The notes below the pieces were generated by a model. It was not told the origin of the DNA and ran no database searches. It worked only from the letters and a program-made list of their open reading frames with translations. This document shows, piece by piece, positions 1 to 8,833 of a stretch of DNA of 64,000 nt. Each line of letters opens with the position of its first letter. Positions within the stretch are counted from its first letter, which is position 1. Source of the DNA: Rugamonas rivuli (GTDB lineage: Bacteria > Pseudomonadota > Gammaproteobacteria > Burkholderiales > Burkholderiaceae_D); contig NZ_WHUF01000006.1 in NCBI RefSeq assembly GCF_009380165.1, positions 186,001-250,000 on the forward strand. Direction: 5' to 3'. The position numbers and the translations under genes are program-made.

Positions 1-2312
1 CGCACTTGGTGGTGGACGAAGTATTCCTGGATGTCGCCCATCACCTTCAGCGAGAACTCGGTCGAGAAGATGCAGGTGTTCTGGCCCTGGTCTTCCTTCA
101 GGATGTCGGCCTGCACGGTGCCGCGCACGTTTTGCAGTACCCAGTCCTTGATCTTGGCCGCTTCGTCGGCGCTAGGCTGGCGCTTGTTCTCTTCGACGAA
201 CTTGGCAACCTGCTGGTCGATGGCGGTGTTCATGAACATCGCCAGGATGGTCGGCGCCGGGCCGTTGATGGTCATCGAGACGGAGGTGCTCGGGCTGCAC
301 AGGTTGAAGCCGTCGTACAGCACCTTCATGTCGTCCAGCGTGGCGATCGATACGCCGGAGTTGCCGACCTTGCCGTAGATGTCCGGACGCAGCGCCGGAT
401 CGGCGCCGTACAACGTCACGGAATCGAACGCGGTCGACAGGCGCTTGGCGTCCATGCCGGTGGAGACGAGCTTGAAGCGGCGGTTGGTGCGGAAGGCGTC
501 GCCTTCGCCGGCGAACATGCGGGTCGGGTCTTCACCCTCGCGCTTGAAGGCGAACACGCCGGCCGTGAACGGGAAGGAGCCCGGCACGTTTTCCAGCATC
601 AGGAAGCGCAGCACTTCGCCGTGGTCTTCATAACGCGGCAGGGCCACCTTGCGGATCTTGGTGCCGGACAGCGTGTGCTGGATCAGACGGGTGCGGATTT
701 CCTTGTCGCGAATCTTGACCACGTAATCGTCGCCGGCATACGCGGCCTGCATGTCCGGCCACTGGGCCAGCAGCTTCTTGGCGCCGCCGTCCATTTCCGC
801 ATCGCGTTCGGCGATCAGGTCGTCGAAGTCGGCGGTCTTGTGGGCGATGGCCAGCATGCGTTTCGATTCGGTCAGCTGCTGGCGTTCGCGCGCCAGCGTG
901 ACCTGCTTGCGCGTGAAGCGGTGGTAGCCGCGCACGGTGTCGGCGATCTCCGCCAAGTAGCGCGCGCGTGCCGGCGGCACGATCACGTTTTTGCCGCTGG
1001 AGAAGCGCACATCCACCGGCGCCAGCTTGCCCGGCTTGGCCTTCAGGCCGAACTGCACCAGCTTCGGCACCAGGCCCTGGTACAGCGAGGTGACGCCGTC
1101 GTCGTTGAAGCGCGATGCCTGGGTGCCGTAGACCGGCATTTCTTCCGGACGCTTGCTCCACAGCTCGCGGTTGCGCTGGTACTGCTTGGCGACGTCGCGC
1201 AGCGCGTCCTGCGAACCTTTGCGGTCGAATTTGTTGATGGCGATGAAGTCGGCGAAATCGAGCATGTCGATTTTTTCCAGCTGCGAGGCGGCGCCGAATT
1301 CCGGCGTCATCACGTACATGGACACGTCGACGTGCGGCACGATGGCGGCGTCGCCCTGGCCGATGCCGGAGGTTTCGACGATCACCAGGTCGAAGCCCGC
1401 CACCTTGCAGGCGGCGATCACGTCCGGCAGCGCCTGCGAGATTTCGGAGCCGGCTTCACGCGTGGCCAGCGAGCGCATGAAGACACGCGCCTGGCCGTTC
1501 CAAGGATTGATCGCGTTCATGCGGATACGGTCGCCCAGCAGCGCGCCGCCGGATTTGCGGCGCGACGGGTCGATCGAGATGATGGCGATGTTGACGGCGT
1601 CGCCCTGGTCGAGGCGGATGCGGCGTATCAGTTCATCGGTCAGCGAGGATTTACCGGCGCCGCCGGTGCCGGTGATGCCCAGCGTCGGCACGGCCAGGCC
1701 TTCGGCGGCGGCCAGCAGTTCGGCGCGCAGGGCAGGGGAGGCTTTGTCGTTTTCCAGCGCGGTGATCAGCTGGGCCAGTGGGCGGTGGCGGGCGGCGATG
1801 TCGCCTTCCTTCAGCGGCGCCAGCGAAGTTGGCGAGTAGTTGGACAGGTCAATGTCGCACTGCTGCACCATCCACTGGATCATGCCGACGAGGCCCATGC
1901 GCTGGCCGTCTTCCGGGCTGAAGATCTTGGTGACGCCGTAGGCATGCAAGTCGGCGATTTCGTCGGGGACGATGACGCCGCCGCCGCCGCCGAATACCTT
2001 GATGTGCGAGCCGCCGCGCTGGCGCAGCAGGTCGATCATGTACTTGAAGTATTCGACGTGGCCACCCTGGTAGCTGGAGATGGCGATGCCTTGCACGTCC
2101 TCGGCCAGCGCCGCGGTGACGACTTCGTCGACCGAACGGTTGTGGCCCAGGTGGACCACTTCGACGCCGTTCGATTGCAGGATGCGGCGCATGATGTTGA
2201 TCGAGGCGTCATGGCCGTCGAACAGCGAGGCGGCCGTCACGAAACGGACTTTGTTGTTCAGGCGCGGCTGCTCGGGTACGGCGGCGATTTTTGGTGCGGA
2301 TAGGTCGTTCAT
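1..2312 (-). CDS. icmF: Fused isobutyryl-CoA mutase IcmF (3' end outside window)
   Basis: Adenosylcobalamin-dependent acyl-CoA mutase fused to its own G-protein chaperone; the family interconverts isobutyryl-CoA and n-butyryl-CoA. About 770 codons are visible of a family length near 1,090. Domains in order: a B12-binding domain at the N-terminus with LFDGHDASINIMRR near residues 31-44, a MeaB-like GTPase with P-loop GTGGAGKSS near residue 213, then the start of the mutase barrel, ending at the edge in GDIQEYFVHHQV. The ATG at 2312 is preceded by AAGGGACAC as ribosome binding site and begins MNDLSAPKIAAV. It lies 52 bp downstream of the 2-oxoacid:ferredoxin oxidoreductase on the same strand. 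Both enzymes fit branched-chain or aromatic amino-acid and acyl-CoA breakdown. The domain order separates it from plain methylmalonyl-CoA mutase. Confidence 0.93.
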   Translation of the reverse strand, partial: MNDLSAPKIAAVPEQPRLNNKVRFVTAASLFDGHDASINIMRRILQSNGVEVVHLGHNRSVDEVVTAALAEDVQGIAISSYQGGHVEYFKYMIDLLRQRGGSHIKVFGGGGGVIVPDEIADLHAYGVTKIFSPEDGQRMGLVGMIQWMVQQCDIDLSNYSPTSLAPLKEGDIAARHRPLAQLITALENDKASPALRAELLAAAEGLAVPTLGITGTGGAGKSSLTDELIRRIRLDQGDAVNIAIISIDPSRRKSGGALLGDRIRMNAINPWNGQARVFMRSLATREAGSEISQALPDVIAACKVAGFDLVIVETSGIGQGDAAIVPHVDVSMYVMTPEFGAASQLEKIDMLDFADFIAINKFDRKGSQDALRDVAKQYQRNRELWSKRPEEMPVYGTQASRFNDDGVTSLYQGLVPKLVQFGLKAKPGKLAPVDVRFSSGKNVIVPPARARYLAEIADTVRGYHRFTRKQVTLARERQQLTESKRMLAIAHKTADFDDLIAERDAEMDGGAKKLLAQWPDMQAAYAGDDYVVKIRDKEIRTRLIQHTLSGTKIRKVALPRYEDHGEVLRFLMLENVPGSFPFTAGVFAFKREGEDPTRMFAGEGDAFRTNRRFKLVSTGMDAKRLSTAFDSVTLYGADPALRPDIYGKVGNSGVSIATLDDMKVLYDGFNLCSPSTSVSMTINGPAPTILAMFMNTAIDQQVAKFVEENKRQPSADEAAKIKDWVLQNVRGTVQADILKEDQGQNTCIFSTEFSLKVMGDIQEYFVHHQV

Positions 2313-2354
2313 TTGTGTCCCTTGTATTCTTGTGTCGATCTGCGTCGTGGTTCC

Positions 2355-2360
2355 ATTATA
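2355..2360 (-). promoter_or_regulatory. Candidate -10 box upstream of icmF
   Basis: A perfect TATAAT reads on the minus strand in the 52-bp gap between the oxidoreductase stop and the icmF start, leaving a leader of about 35 nt. No convincing -35 hexamer lies 17 bp upstream, where the sequence is inside the preceding gene. It may give icmF a promoter of its own in addition to read-through. Confidence 0.3.
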
Positions 2361-2364
2361 GGAC

Positions 2365-5300
2365 TCAAGCTGCGCGTTGCTGGCTGAATTGCGCCAGCAG
2401 GCGTGCCTTCTCGGTGCGGAAGGTGGCGACAGCCTTTTCCTTCACGTGGCCGAAACCGCGCACTTTCTCCGGCAGGCCGGCCAGTTCCACGGCGGTGGCG
2501 TGGTTTTCCGGCGTCAGCTTGTCCATCAGCGCGGTCACCAGCTCGCGGTACTCGACGATCAGGGCGCGTTCCATCTTGCGCTCTTCGGTGTAGCCGAAGA
2601 TGTCGAAGGCGCCGCCGCGCAGGCCTTTGAACTTGGCCAGCAGCTTGAAGGCGCTCCACATCCACGAACCGAATTCCGCCTTGACCAGGTGGCCCTTGGC
2701 GTCCTTCTTGGCGAACATCGGCGGCGCCAGGTTGAACTTGACCGAGAACTCGCCTTCGAACTGCTGCTTGAGCTGCTCGACGAAACGGCCATCGGTGTAC
2801 AGGCGCGCCACTTCGTATTCGTCCTTGTAGGCCATCAGCTTGAAGGCGTATTTGGCGACGGCGGTGGACAGCTTGTTGCCCAGGCCCAGGGCGGTTTCTT
2901 TGGCGCGCACTTGCGACACCAGCTGTTCGTAGCTCGCAGCGTAGGCGGCGTTCTGGTACGCCGTCAGGAACTCGACGCGCTTGCCGATGACGTTCTCCAG
3001 GCTTTGCGGCATCTGCATGACGATGGCTTGCGTAGGCGTAGCCACGCGCTCGACGCGCTTCAGGTCCACGGCGGCGCGGCGGCCCCACAGGAAGCTCTTC
3101 TTGTTCGAGGCGATGCCGACGCCGTTCAGTTCAATTGCGCGCAGCAGCGATTCTTCCTTCAGCGGGATGCGGCCCTTCTGCCATGCGTAGCCGAGCATGA
3201 ACAGGTTGGCGGCGATGGAGTCGCCCATCAGCGCGGTGGCCAGCTTGGTGGCGTCGATGAAATCGGCGGCGCCGGTGCCGACCGATTCCTCGATCAGTGC
3301 ACGCACTTCCTCCACCGGATACTGCCAGTCGGCGTTCTGCGCGAAGGTGCCTGGCGGCTGCTCGTGCAGGTTGACGATGGCCAGCGTGCGGCCTGGACGC
3401 ATCTTCGATACCGCGTCGGCGGCGCCGGCGGTCAGCATGTCGCAGCCCAGGATCACGTCCGCTTCGCCGGTGGCGATGCGTTGCGCGCGCAGGTGGGCCG
3501 GGGTCTTCGCGACTTTGACGTGCGAAGTCACCGAACCGTTTTTCTGCGACATGCCGGTCATGTCCAGCACCGACGCGCCTTTGCCTTCCAGGTGAGCGGC
3601 CATGCCCATCAGCGCGCCGACGGTGATCACGCCGGTGCCGCCGATGCCGTTGATCAGGATGTTGTACGGCTGCTCGCACGATGGCAGCGCCGGTTCAGGC
3701 AGGGCGCCGAAACCGTCGTCGGCGTTGTCCTTGGTGACGCCGGTCTTGGTCTTCTTCAGCGAGCCGCCTTCGACGGTAACGAAGCTCGGGCAGAAGCCCT
3801 TCACGCACGAGTAGTCCTTGTTGCAGGACGACTGGTCGATGGTGCGCTTGCGGCCGAACTCCGTTTCCTTCGGCAGGATGGAGGTGCAGTTCGATTGAAT
3901 GCCGCAGTCGCCGCAGCCTTCGCAGACGGCTTCGTTGATGACCATGCGCTTGGCCGGGTCGGGGAATTCACCTTTTTTCCGGCGGCGGCGCTTCTCGGCC
4001 GCGCAGGTCTGGTCGTAGATCAGCACCGATACGCCGCCGATTTCGCGCAGCTCGCGCTGGACGGCGTCCATGTCCTTGCGGTCGTGCAGGCTGACGATGG
4101 ATGGCAGGGCGCTGCGGTCGGTGTAGCGGTTCAGGTCTTCGGTGACGAGGGCGATGCGTTTGACGCCTTCGGCCGCCATCTGCTGGGCGATCATCGGCAC
4201 CGAGGTGATGCCGTCGACCGGCTGGCCGCCGGTCATCGCCACCGCGTCGTTGTAGAGGATCTTGTAGGTCATGTTGACCTTGGCCGCAACGGCTGCGCGG
4301 ATCGCCAGGTAGCCGGAGTGGAAGTAGGTGCCGTCGCCCAGGTTCTGGAATACGTGCGGAATTTTCGAGAACGCGGCCTGGCCGATCCACGGCGCGCCTT
4401 CGCCGCCCATGTGCGTGGTCAGTTTGTTGAACTCGGGGTAGATCGACGTCGCCATCACATGGCAGCCGATGCCGGCCAGCGCCAAGCTGCCTTCAGGGAC
4501 TTTGGTCGAGGTGTTGTGCGGGCATCCGGAGCAGTAGAACGCTGGACGGAACGGGGTGTTGATGGCTTTCTTCAGCACCGCGTCTTTGGCGTCGAGGAAG
4601 GTCAGGCGGGCCTTGATATGGTCGCAGGTGACGGGGTCCGAGATCAGGCGCTTGACGCGCGAGGCGATCACGCGCGCCACTTGCGAAACGGAGAAGTCGG
4701 CCTTGGAGGTCAGCAGCCATTCGCCGCGTGGGGCGACCCATTCGCCTTTTTCATCGAACTTGCCGATCACGCGTGGGCGCACGTCGTCGCGCCAGTTGTA
4801 CAGCTGTTCCTTCAGTTGGTATTCGACGATCTGGCGCTTCTCTTCGACCACCAGGATTTCGTCCAGGCCTTGCGCGAATTCGCGCACGCTGTCCGGTTCC
4901 AGCGGCCATGGCATCGCGACCTTGAACAGGCGCAGGCCGACGTCGGCCGCCATCTTCTCGTCGATGCCCAGTTCTTCCAGCGCTTCCAGCACGTCCAGGT
5001 AGGATTTGCCGGAGGCGATGATGCCCAGCTTGGCGTTCGGGCTGGTGATGGTGGTGTGATTGAGTTTGTTCTCGCGCGCGTAGGCCAGCGCGGCGTAGAT
5101 TTTGTAGTCCTGCATCAGCGCTTCCTGATTGCGCGCCTGCTGGCCCAGCGGGATGCTGGACAGGCGTGCATTCAGTCCGCCTTCCGGCATGACGAAGTCC
5201 TGCGGGATCTTGACTTCGACGCGGAACGGATCGGCGTCGATGGAGGCCGACGATTCGACCGTGTCGGCCAGCGCCTTGAAGGCCACCGTGCAGCCGGAGA

Positions 5301-5934
5301 AGCGCGACATGGCCCAGCCGTGGATGCCCAGGTCCAGGTATTCCTGCACATTGCATGGATACAGGACGGGGATCATCGAGGCCGAGAACAGGTGGTCCGA
5401 CTGGTGCGGCAGCGTTGACGAGTAGGCGCCGTGGTCGTCGCCGGCCACCAGCAGCACGCCGCCGTGCTTCGAAGTACCCGCATGGTTCATGTGCTTGAAG
5501 ACGTCGCCGCAGCGGTCCACGCCCGGGCCTTTGCCGTACCACATGGCGAACACGCCGTCGTACTTGGCTTCGCCGATCAGGTCCACCTGCTGCGAACCCC
5601 AGACGGCGGTCGCGGCCAGATCCTCGTTCACGCCCGGTACGAACTGTACGTGGTGCGCTTCGAGGTGCGGCTTGGCCTTCCACAGGTTCTCGTCCAGGCC
5701 GCCCAGCGGCGAGCCGCGGTAGCCGGAGATGAAGCCGGCGGTGTTCAGGCCGGCGGCCTGGTCGCGCACGCGCTGCATCATCGGCAGGCGCACCAGCGCC
5801 TGGATGCCGGACAGGAAAATGTCGCCCTTGGTCGCGGTGTATTTGTCGTCGAGGCTCACGGTGGTGAGGCGGGATGTGGCGGCGGCTGCATCTCTTGCGG
5901 ATGCTGCTGCGCCGTTTGCCGTGGTATCGGGCAT
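2365..5934 (-). CDS. Single-chain indolepyruvate:ferredoxin oxidoreductase family protein
   Basis: Thiamine-diphosphate and iron-sulfur enzyme that oxidatively decarboxylates aryl- or branched-chain 2-oxoacids to acyl-CoA using ferredoxin. In this fused form the alpha (IorA-like) and gamma (IorB-like) parts are one chain of 1,189 residues. The N-terminal part carries a TPP-enzyme fold (GFISGYRGSPLGG near residue 60). A Cys-rich cluster domain with CEGCGDCG and further Cys near residues 665-710 should bind 4Fe-4S. The gamma domain follows, with NGIGGTGVITVG. The start at 5934 (MPDTTANGAAAS) has GGAGA eight bases upstream; an in-frame ATG at 5970 lacks such a site. It is followed by icmF, which suggests linked use in amino-acid-derived acyl-CoA metabolism. 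The true 2-oxoacid substrate cannot be told from sequence. Confidence 0.9.
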   Translation of the reverse strand: MPDTTANGAAASARDAAAATSRLTTVSLDDKYTATKGDIFLSGIQALVRLPMMQRVRDQAAGLNTAGFISGYRGSPLGGLDENLWKAKPHLEAHHVQFVPGVNEDLAATAVWGSQQVDLIGEAKYDGVFAMWYGKGPGVDRCGDVFKHMNHAGTSKHGGVLLVAGDDHGAYSSTLPHQSDHLFSASMIPVLYPCNVQEYLDLGIHGWAMSRFSGCTVAFKALADTVESSASIDADPFRVEVKIPQDFVMPEGGLNARLSSIPLGQQARNQEALMQDYKIYAALAYARENKLNHTTITSPNAKLGIIASGKSYLDVLEALEELGIDEKMAADVGLRLFKVAMPWPLEPDSVREFAQGLDEILVVEEKRQIVEYQLKEQLYNWRDDVRPRVIGKFDEKGEWVAPRGEWLLTSKADFSVSQVARVIASRVKRLISDPVTCDHIKARLTFLDAKDAVLKKAINTPFRPAFYCSGCPHNTSTKVPEGSLALAGIGCHVMATSIYPEFNKLTTHMGGEGAPWIGQAAFSKIPHVFQNLGDGTYFHSGYLAIRAAVAAKVNMTYKILYNDAVAMTGGQPVDGITSVPMIAQQMAAEGVKRIALVTEDLNRYTDRSALPSIVSLHDRKDMDAVQRELREIGGVSVLIYDQTCAAEKRRRRKKGEFPDPAKRMVINEAVCEGCGDCGIQSNCTSILPKETEFGRKRTIDQSSCNKDYSCVKGFCPSFVTVEGGSLKKTKTGVTKDNADDGFGALPEPALPSCEQPYNILINGIGGTGVITVGALMGMAAHLEGKGASVLDMTGMSQKNGSVTSHVKVAKTPAHLRAQRIATGEADVILGCDMLTAGAADAVSKMRPGRTLAIVNLHEQPPGTFAQNADWQYPVEEVRALIEESVGTGAADFIDATKLATALMGDSIAANLFMLGYAWQKGRIPLKEESLLRAIELNGVGIASNKKSFLWGRRAAVDLKRVERVATPTQAIVMQMPQSLENVIGKRVEFLTAYQNAAYAASYEQLVSQVRAKETALGLGNKLSTAVAKYAFKLMAYKDEYEVARLYTDGRFVEQLKQQFEGEFSVKFNLAPPMFAKKDAKGHLVKAEFGSWMWSAFKLLAKFKGLRGGAFDIFGYTEERKMERALIVEYRELVTALMDKLTPENHATAVELAGLPEKVRGFGHVKEKAVATFRTEKARLLAQFSQQRAA

Positions 5935-6136
5935 GGCGGTGTCTCCGGTGTTGTGTCGGTTCGCGCCCAAGCTTGGAGGCGCCGGGTAGGCGCGCCAGGA
6001 TCAGGCCATGGGCCGCATGGTTAGCGGCGTTGCAGGTATTTTAGGCTTAAAAAACCCGCTTTGTAGCAGAGTATGGGCGCGAGTTGACGTATACGGAAAT
6101 ACCGAATGCCGATGGGGGTATAAGAAAAAGTGATGG

Positions 6137-7012
6137 CTAGTCCGCGATGCCCTCCAGGAAGGGCAGCAAGTGCGCCAGGAAGTCGTCCGGATTCTCCTCC
6201 ATCACGAAGTGGCCGGAATCGCCGATCATCGCGCCGCGCAGGTCGAGGGCGCGGCCCTGCATGGTGAGCAGCGGTGCGTCCTTGGTGGCGTGCTCGGCGC
6301 CGATGGTCAGCACCGGCATGGCCAGCGGCGAGGCGGCGCGCAGCAGGTTCTGGCGTATCGTCTCGGGGATCGCCCGGTAGTAGGCGAAGCCGGCGCGCAG
6401 CGCGCCCGGCGTGGCGTAGGCCTCGGTGTACACATCGGCGGCGACTCGGTCGCGGCGGTACGACCATTTGTCCAACATGAAGCCGATGTACTCGCGCTCC
6501 TTGCCGGCGGTGAGCGCCTCGGGCAGGTCGTGCACCTGGTTGAACATGAAGTGCCACAGGAAGATATTGTCTTCCGGCGGGACGAAGATGGGCGGCGCCG
6601 GCGCCAGGCCGGGGATCACCGCCTCGGCCAGCGCCAGCTTGCCGATCGCGCCGGGGAAATCGCTGGCCATCGCATAGCCTATCCACATGCCGATGTCGTG
6701 GCCGACCAGGTCGAAGTTGGCGTGGCCGAGTTGCGCCATGGCCTGGTGCAGGATGCAGGCGACGGTGCCGGTGTCGTAGCCGCCGGCGGGGCGGTCGGAG
6801 TGGCCGGTGCCGGGCGGGTCGACGGCGATGGCCAGATAGCCTTGCGCGGCCAGTGCGCTCATGACGTGGCGCCAGGCGTACCAGGTTTGCGGCCAGCCGG
6901 GTATCAGCAGCACCGGGCGGCCGGCGCCGGCGCTGACGCAGTGGATGCGGTTGCCGTCGACGCGCACGTAGTCGTGCGAGAAGCCGGTTTCGGGATGGTC
7001 TTGTAAATGCAT
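6137..7012 (-). CDS. Alpha/beta hydrolase, epoxide hydrolase/dehalogenase type
   Basis: 291-residue cytoplasmic hydrolase. It has an oxyanion-type segment LLIPGWPQTWYAWRHV (the usual HG is PG here), a nucleophile elbow VGHDIGMW with Asp near residue 104, and a catalytic His in GDSGHFVMEE near residue 266. An Asp nucleophile is the hallmark of epoxide hydrolases and haloalkane dehalogenases rather than Ser esterases. The ATG at 7012 has AAGGA six bases upstream. It lies 29 bp downstream of the TIM-barrel gene and probably shares its transcript, so both are likely under the TetR protein encoded divergently. The natural substrate is unknown; the pairing with a sugar-isomerase-like protein is not a pathway I recognise. 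Confidence 0.82.
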   Translation of the reverse strand: MHLQDHPETGFSHDYVRVDGNRIHCVSAGAGRPVLLIPGWPQTWYAWRHVMSALAAQGYLAIAVDPPGTGHSDRPAGGYDTGTVACILHQAMAQLGHANFDLVGHDIGMWIGYAMASDFPGAIGKLALAEAVIPGLAPAPPIFVPPEDNIFLWHFMFNQVHDLPEALTAGKEREYIGFMLDKWSYRRDRVAADVYTEAYATPGALRAGFAYYRAIPETIRQNLLRAASPLAMPVLTIGAEHATKDAPLLTMQGRALDLRGAMIGDSGHFVMEENPDDFLAHLLPFLEGIAD

Positions 7013-7041
7013 GGTGTTCCTTGTGTGGTCGGGTGGAAGCA

Positions 7042-8097
7042 TCAGGCGATGCCGAGCAGCTGCTTCATTTGCTGCGGGTTGATGGGCGCACCGGCGAAGT
7101 CGTCGAAGATCTTGTCGGTGACGGGGATGATGTGGGCGTTGATGAAGTCCACGCCCTCCCTGGCGCCGACCTCCTGGTGCTTGAGGCAGCACTCCCACTC
7201 CAGCGCGGCCCAGCCGGCGTAGTCGTACTGGGTCAGCTTGGAGAAGATGGCCTTGAAGTCGACCTGGCCGTCGCCCAGCGAGCGGAAGCGCCCGGCGCGG
7301 TTTTCCCACGACTGGTAGCCGCCGTAGATGCCTTGCCGTCCGCTCGGATTGAACTCGGCGTCCTTGACATGGAACATGCGGATGCGCTCCTTGTAGATGT
7401 CGATGAAGTCGAGGTAGTTCAGCTGCTGCAGCACGAAGTGGCTGGGGTCGTAGAGCATGTTGCAGCGCTGGTGCTGGCCGACGCGGTCGTAAAACATCTC
7501 GAAGCTGACGCCGTCGTGCAGATCCTCGCTGGGATGGATTTCGTAGCACAGGTTGACGCCCTGTTCATCGCAGGTGTTCAGCACCGGCAGCCAGCGCTTG
7601 GCCAGTTCGTCGAAGGCGGTTTCGATCAGGCCGGCCGGACGCTGAGGGAAGGGGAACAGATAGGGCCAGGCGAAGGAGCCGGAAAAAGTGCCCATCTCCG
7701 TCAGGCCCAGACGGCGCGAGGCCTTGGCCGACATCAGCAGGCGTTCGATGGCCCAGGCGGTGCGCGCCTGCGGCTTGCCGTGCAGTTCGGCCGGCGCGAA
7801 GCTGTCGCACATGGCGTCGTAGGCGGGATGGACGGCGACCAGCTGGCCGAAGATGTGGGTGGTCAGTTCGCTCAGCACCAGGCCGTGGCCGGCCAGCATG
7901 CCGGTGATGTCGTCGCAGTAGGCCTGGCTTTCGGCGGCGGTGGCGACGTCGAACAGGCGCTGGTCCCAGGCGGGCAGCTGCAATGCCTTGAAGCCGGTGT
8001 CGCTGGCCCAGGCGGCGATCGATGGCAGGTCGTTGAAGGGGGCTGCCTCGTCGCTGAATTGGGCGAGGTGCAGGCTTGGTCCTTTGATGGTACGCAT
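7042..8097 (-). CDS. Sugar phosphate isomerase/epimerase-like TIM barrel protein
   Basis: 351 residues of the AP-endonuclease-2/xylose-isomerase-like TIM barrel superfamily. Conserved metal-ligand segments are visible in order: Glu in LCYEIHPSEDLHDG, Asp/His in LYDPSHFVLQQ, His in MFHVKDAEF and Glu in ALEWECCLK. This pattern fits divalent-metal sugar epimerases and isomerases such as the IolE/IolI/Hyi-like families. There is no signal peptide, so it should act in the cytoplasm. It is first in a two-gene minus-strand unit with the hydrolase 29 bp downstream, and it diverges from a TetR-family gene across a palindromic operator. The exact substrate is not deducible. Confidence 0.8.
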   Translation of the reverse strand: MRTIKGPSLHLAQFSDEAAPFNDLPSIAAWASDTGFKALQLPAWDQRLFDVATAAESQAYCDDITGMLAGHGLVLSELTTHIFGQLVAVHPAYDAMCDSFAPAELHGKPQARTAWAIERLLMSAKASRRLGLTEMGTFSGSFAWPYLFPFPQRPAGLIETAFDELAKRWLPVLNTCDEQGVNLCYEIHPSEDLHDGVSFEMFYDRVGQHQRCNMLYDPSHFVLQQLNYLDFIDIYKERIRMFHVKDAEFNPSGRQGIYGGYQSWENRAGRFRSLGDGQVDFKAIFSKLTQYDYAGWAALEWECCLKHQEVGAREGVDFINAHIIPVTDKIFDDFAGAPINPQQMKQLLGIA

Positions 8098-8110
8098 TTT
8101 TATCGGCTCC

Positions 8111-8136
8111 TATTGTTTGTCGATCGACAAAGAATA
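8111..8136. promoter_or_regulatory. Palindromic operator, probable TetR binding site
   Basis: The core TTTGTCGATCGACAAA at 8116-8131 is a perfect 16-bp palindrome. The arms extend it to 26 bp with a single mismatched pair (TATTG on the left, GAATA on the right). A further half site, AATTTGTCG, follows at 8142-8150. It sits between the divergent TIM-barrel and TetR genes, 14 bp from the TIM-barrel start, which is where an autoregulating repressor would bind. The symmetry is directly visible; the binding protein is inferred. Confidence 0.65.
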
Positions 8137-8233
8137 GGGTAAATTTGTCGGGCGGTCAAGCCGGCATTTGTTCGCCGGGTGGTTGGAGCGAGCGGCTATA
8201 CTGGCCGTCCTGGTGATTTTGCTGAGGTAAATG

Positions 8234-8830
8234 ATGGCTGGTAGGCCAAGAGAATTCGACCGCGAACTGGCGCTGCAAAAGGCCAGGGACGCTTTTTGGG
8301 AGCGTGGCTACGAGGGTGTGGCCATGTCCGATCTGGTGGCGGCGCTGGGCATCGCGTCGGCGCGCATTTACGCCGCCTTCGGTTCGAAGGAGGAGCTGTT
8401 CCGCGAGGCGGTGGCGCTTTACGTGGAAGGCGAGGGCGGCTTCGCCACGCGCGCGCTGGCGCAGGAGGAGACGGCGCGCGCCGCCATCGAACGCATGCTG
8501 CGCGAAGCGGTGCTGCTGTACACCCGCAGCGGCCGGCCGCATGGCTGCATGGTGGTGTCGGCGGCGGCCAATGGCGGCATCCAGAGCGACGCTGTCATCA
8601 CTTGGCTGGGGGAGTTCCGCAGCGCCCGCACCAAGTCGATAGTCGACCGTCTGCGCCTGGCCTTGAAGGCCGGCGAGTTGAAGGCCGGGACCGACGTGGT
8701 GGCGTTGGGCGATGTCTACGCCACGCTGCTGCATGGCTTGTCGGTGCAGGCGCGTGATGGCGTCGGCAAGGCGCGACTGCTGGCGATGATCGCGCCGGCG
8801 ATGGCGGCGCTGGAGCTGGCCAGCCGCTAG
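8234..8830 (+). CDS. TetR/AcrR-family transcriptional regulator
   Basis: About 198 residues with an N-terminal TetR helix-turn-helix: DAFWERGYEGVAMSDL, then ALGIASARIYAAFGSKEELF, followed by an all-helical ligand domain containing RPHGCMVVSAAANGG, typical of the YcdC/AcrR-like group. The codons at 8231 and 8234 are both ATG; GAGG at 8224-8227 gives a better six-base spacing to 8234. It is divergent from the TIM-barrel/hydrolase pair, with the palindrome at 8111-8136 between them, so repression of that pair and of itself is likely. It ends 3 bp from the convergent LysR gene. Confidence 0.9.
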   Translation: MAGRPREFDRELALQKARDAFWERGYEGVAMSDLVAALGIASARIYAAFGSKEELFREAVALYVEGEGGFATRALAQEETARAAIERMLREAVLLYTRSGRPHGCMVVSAAANGGIQSDAVITWLGEFRSARTKSIVDRLRLALKAGELKAGTDVVALGDVYATLLHGLSVQARDGVGKARLLAMIAPAMAALELASR

Positions 8831-8833
8831 GCG

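Noticed and set aside
6..2303. Plus-strand open frame of 765 codons opposite icmF
   Set aside because: Codon-mirror frame of a high-GC gene: the translation is His/Arg/Val/Gln-rich low complexity with no domain, while the minus strand encodes a clear mutase.
2377..5418. Plus-strand open frame of about 1,000 codons opposite the oxidoreductase
   Set aside because: Same mirror effect; no motifs, no ribosome binding site, fully covered by a well-supported gene.
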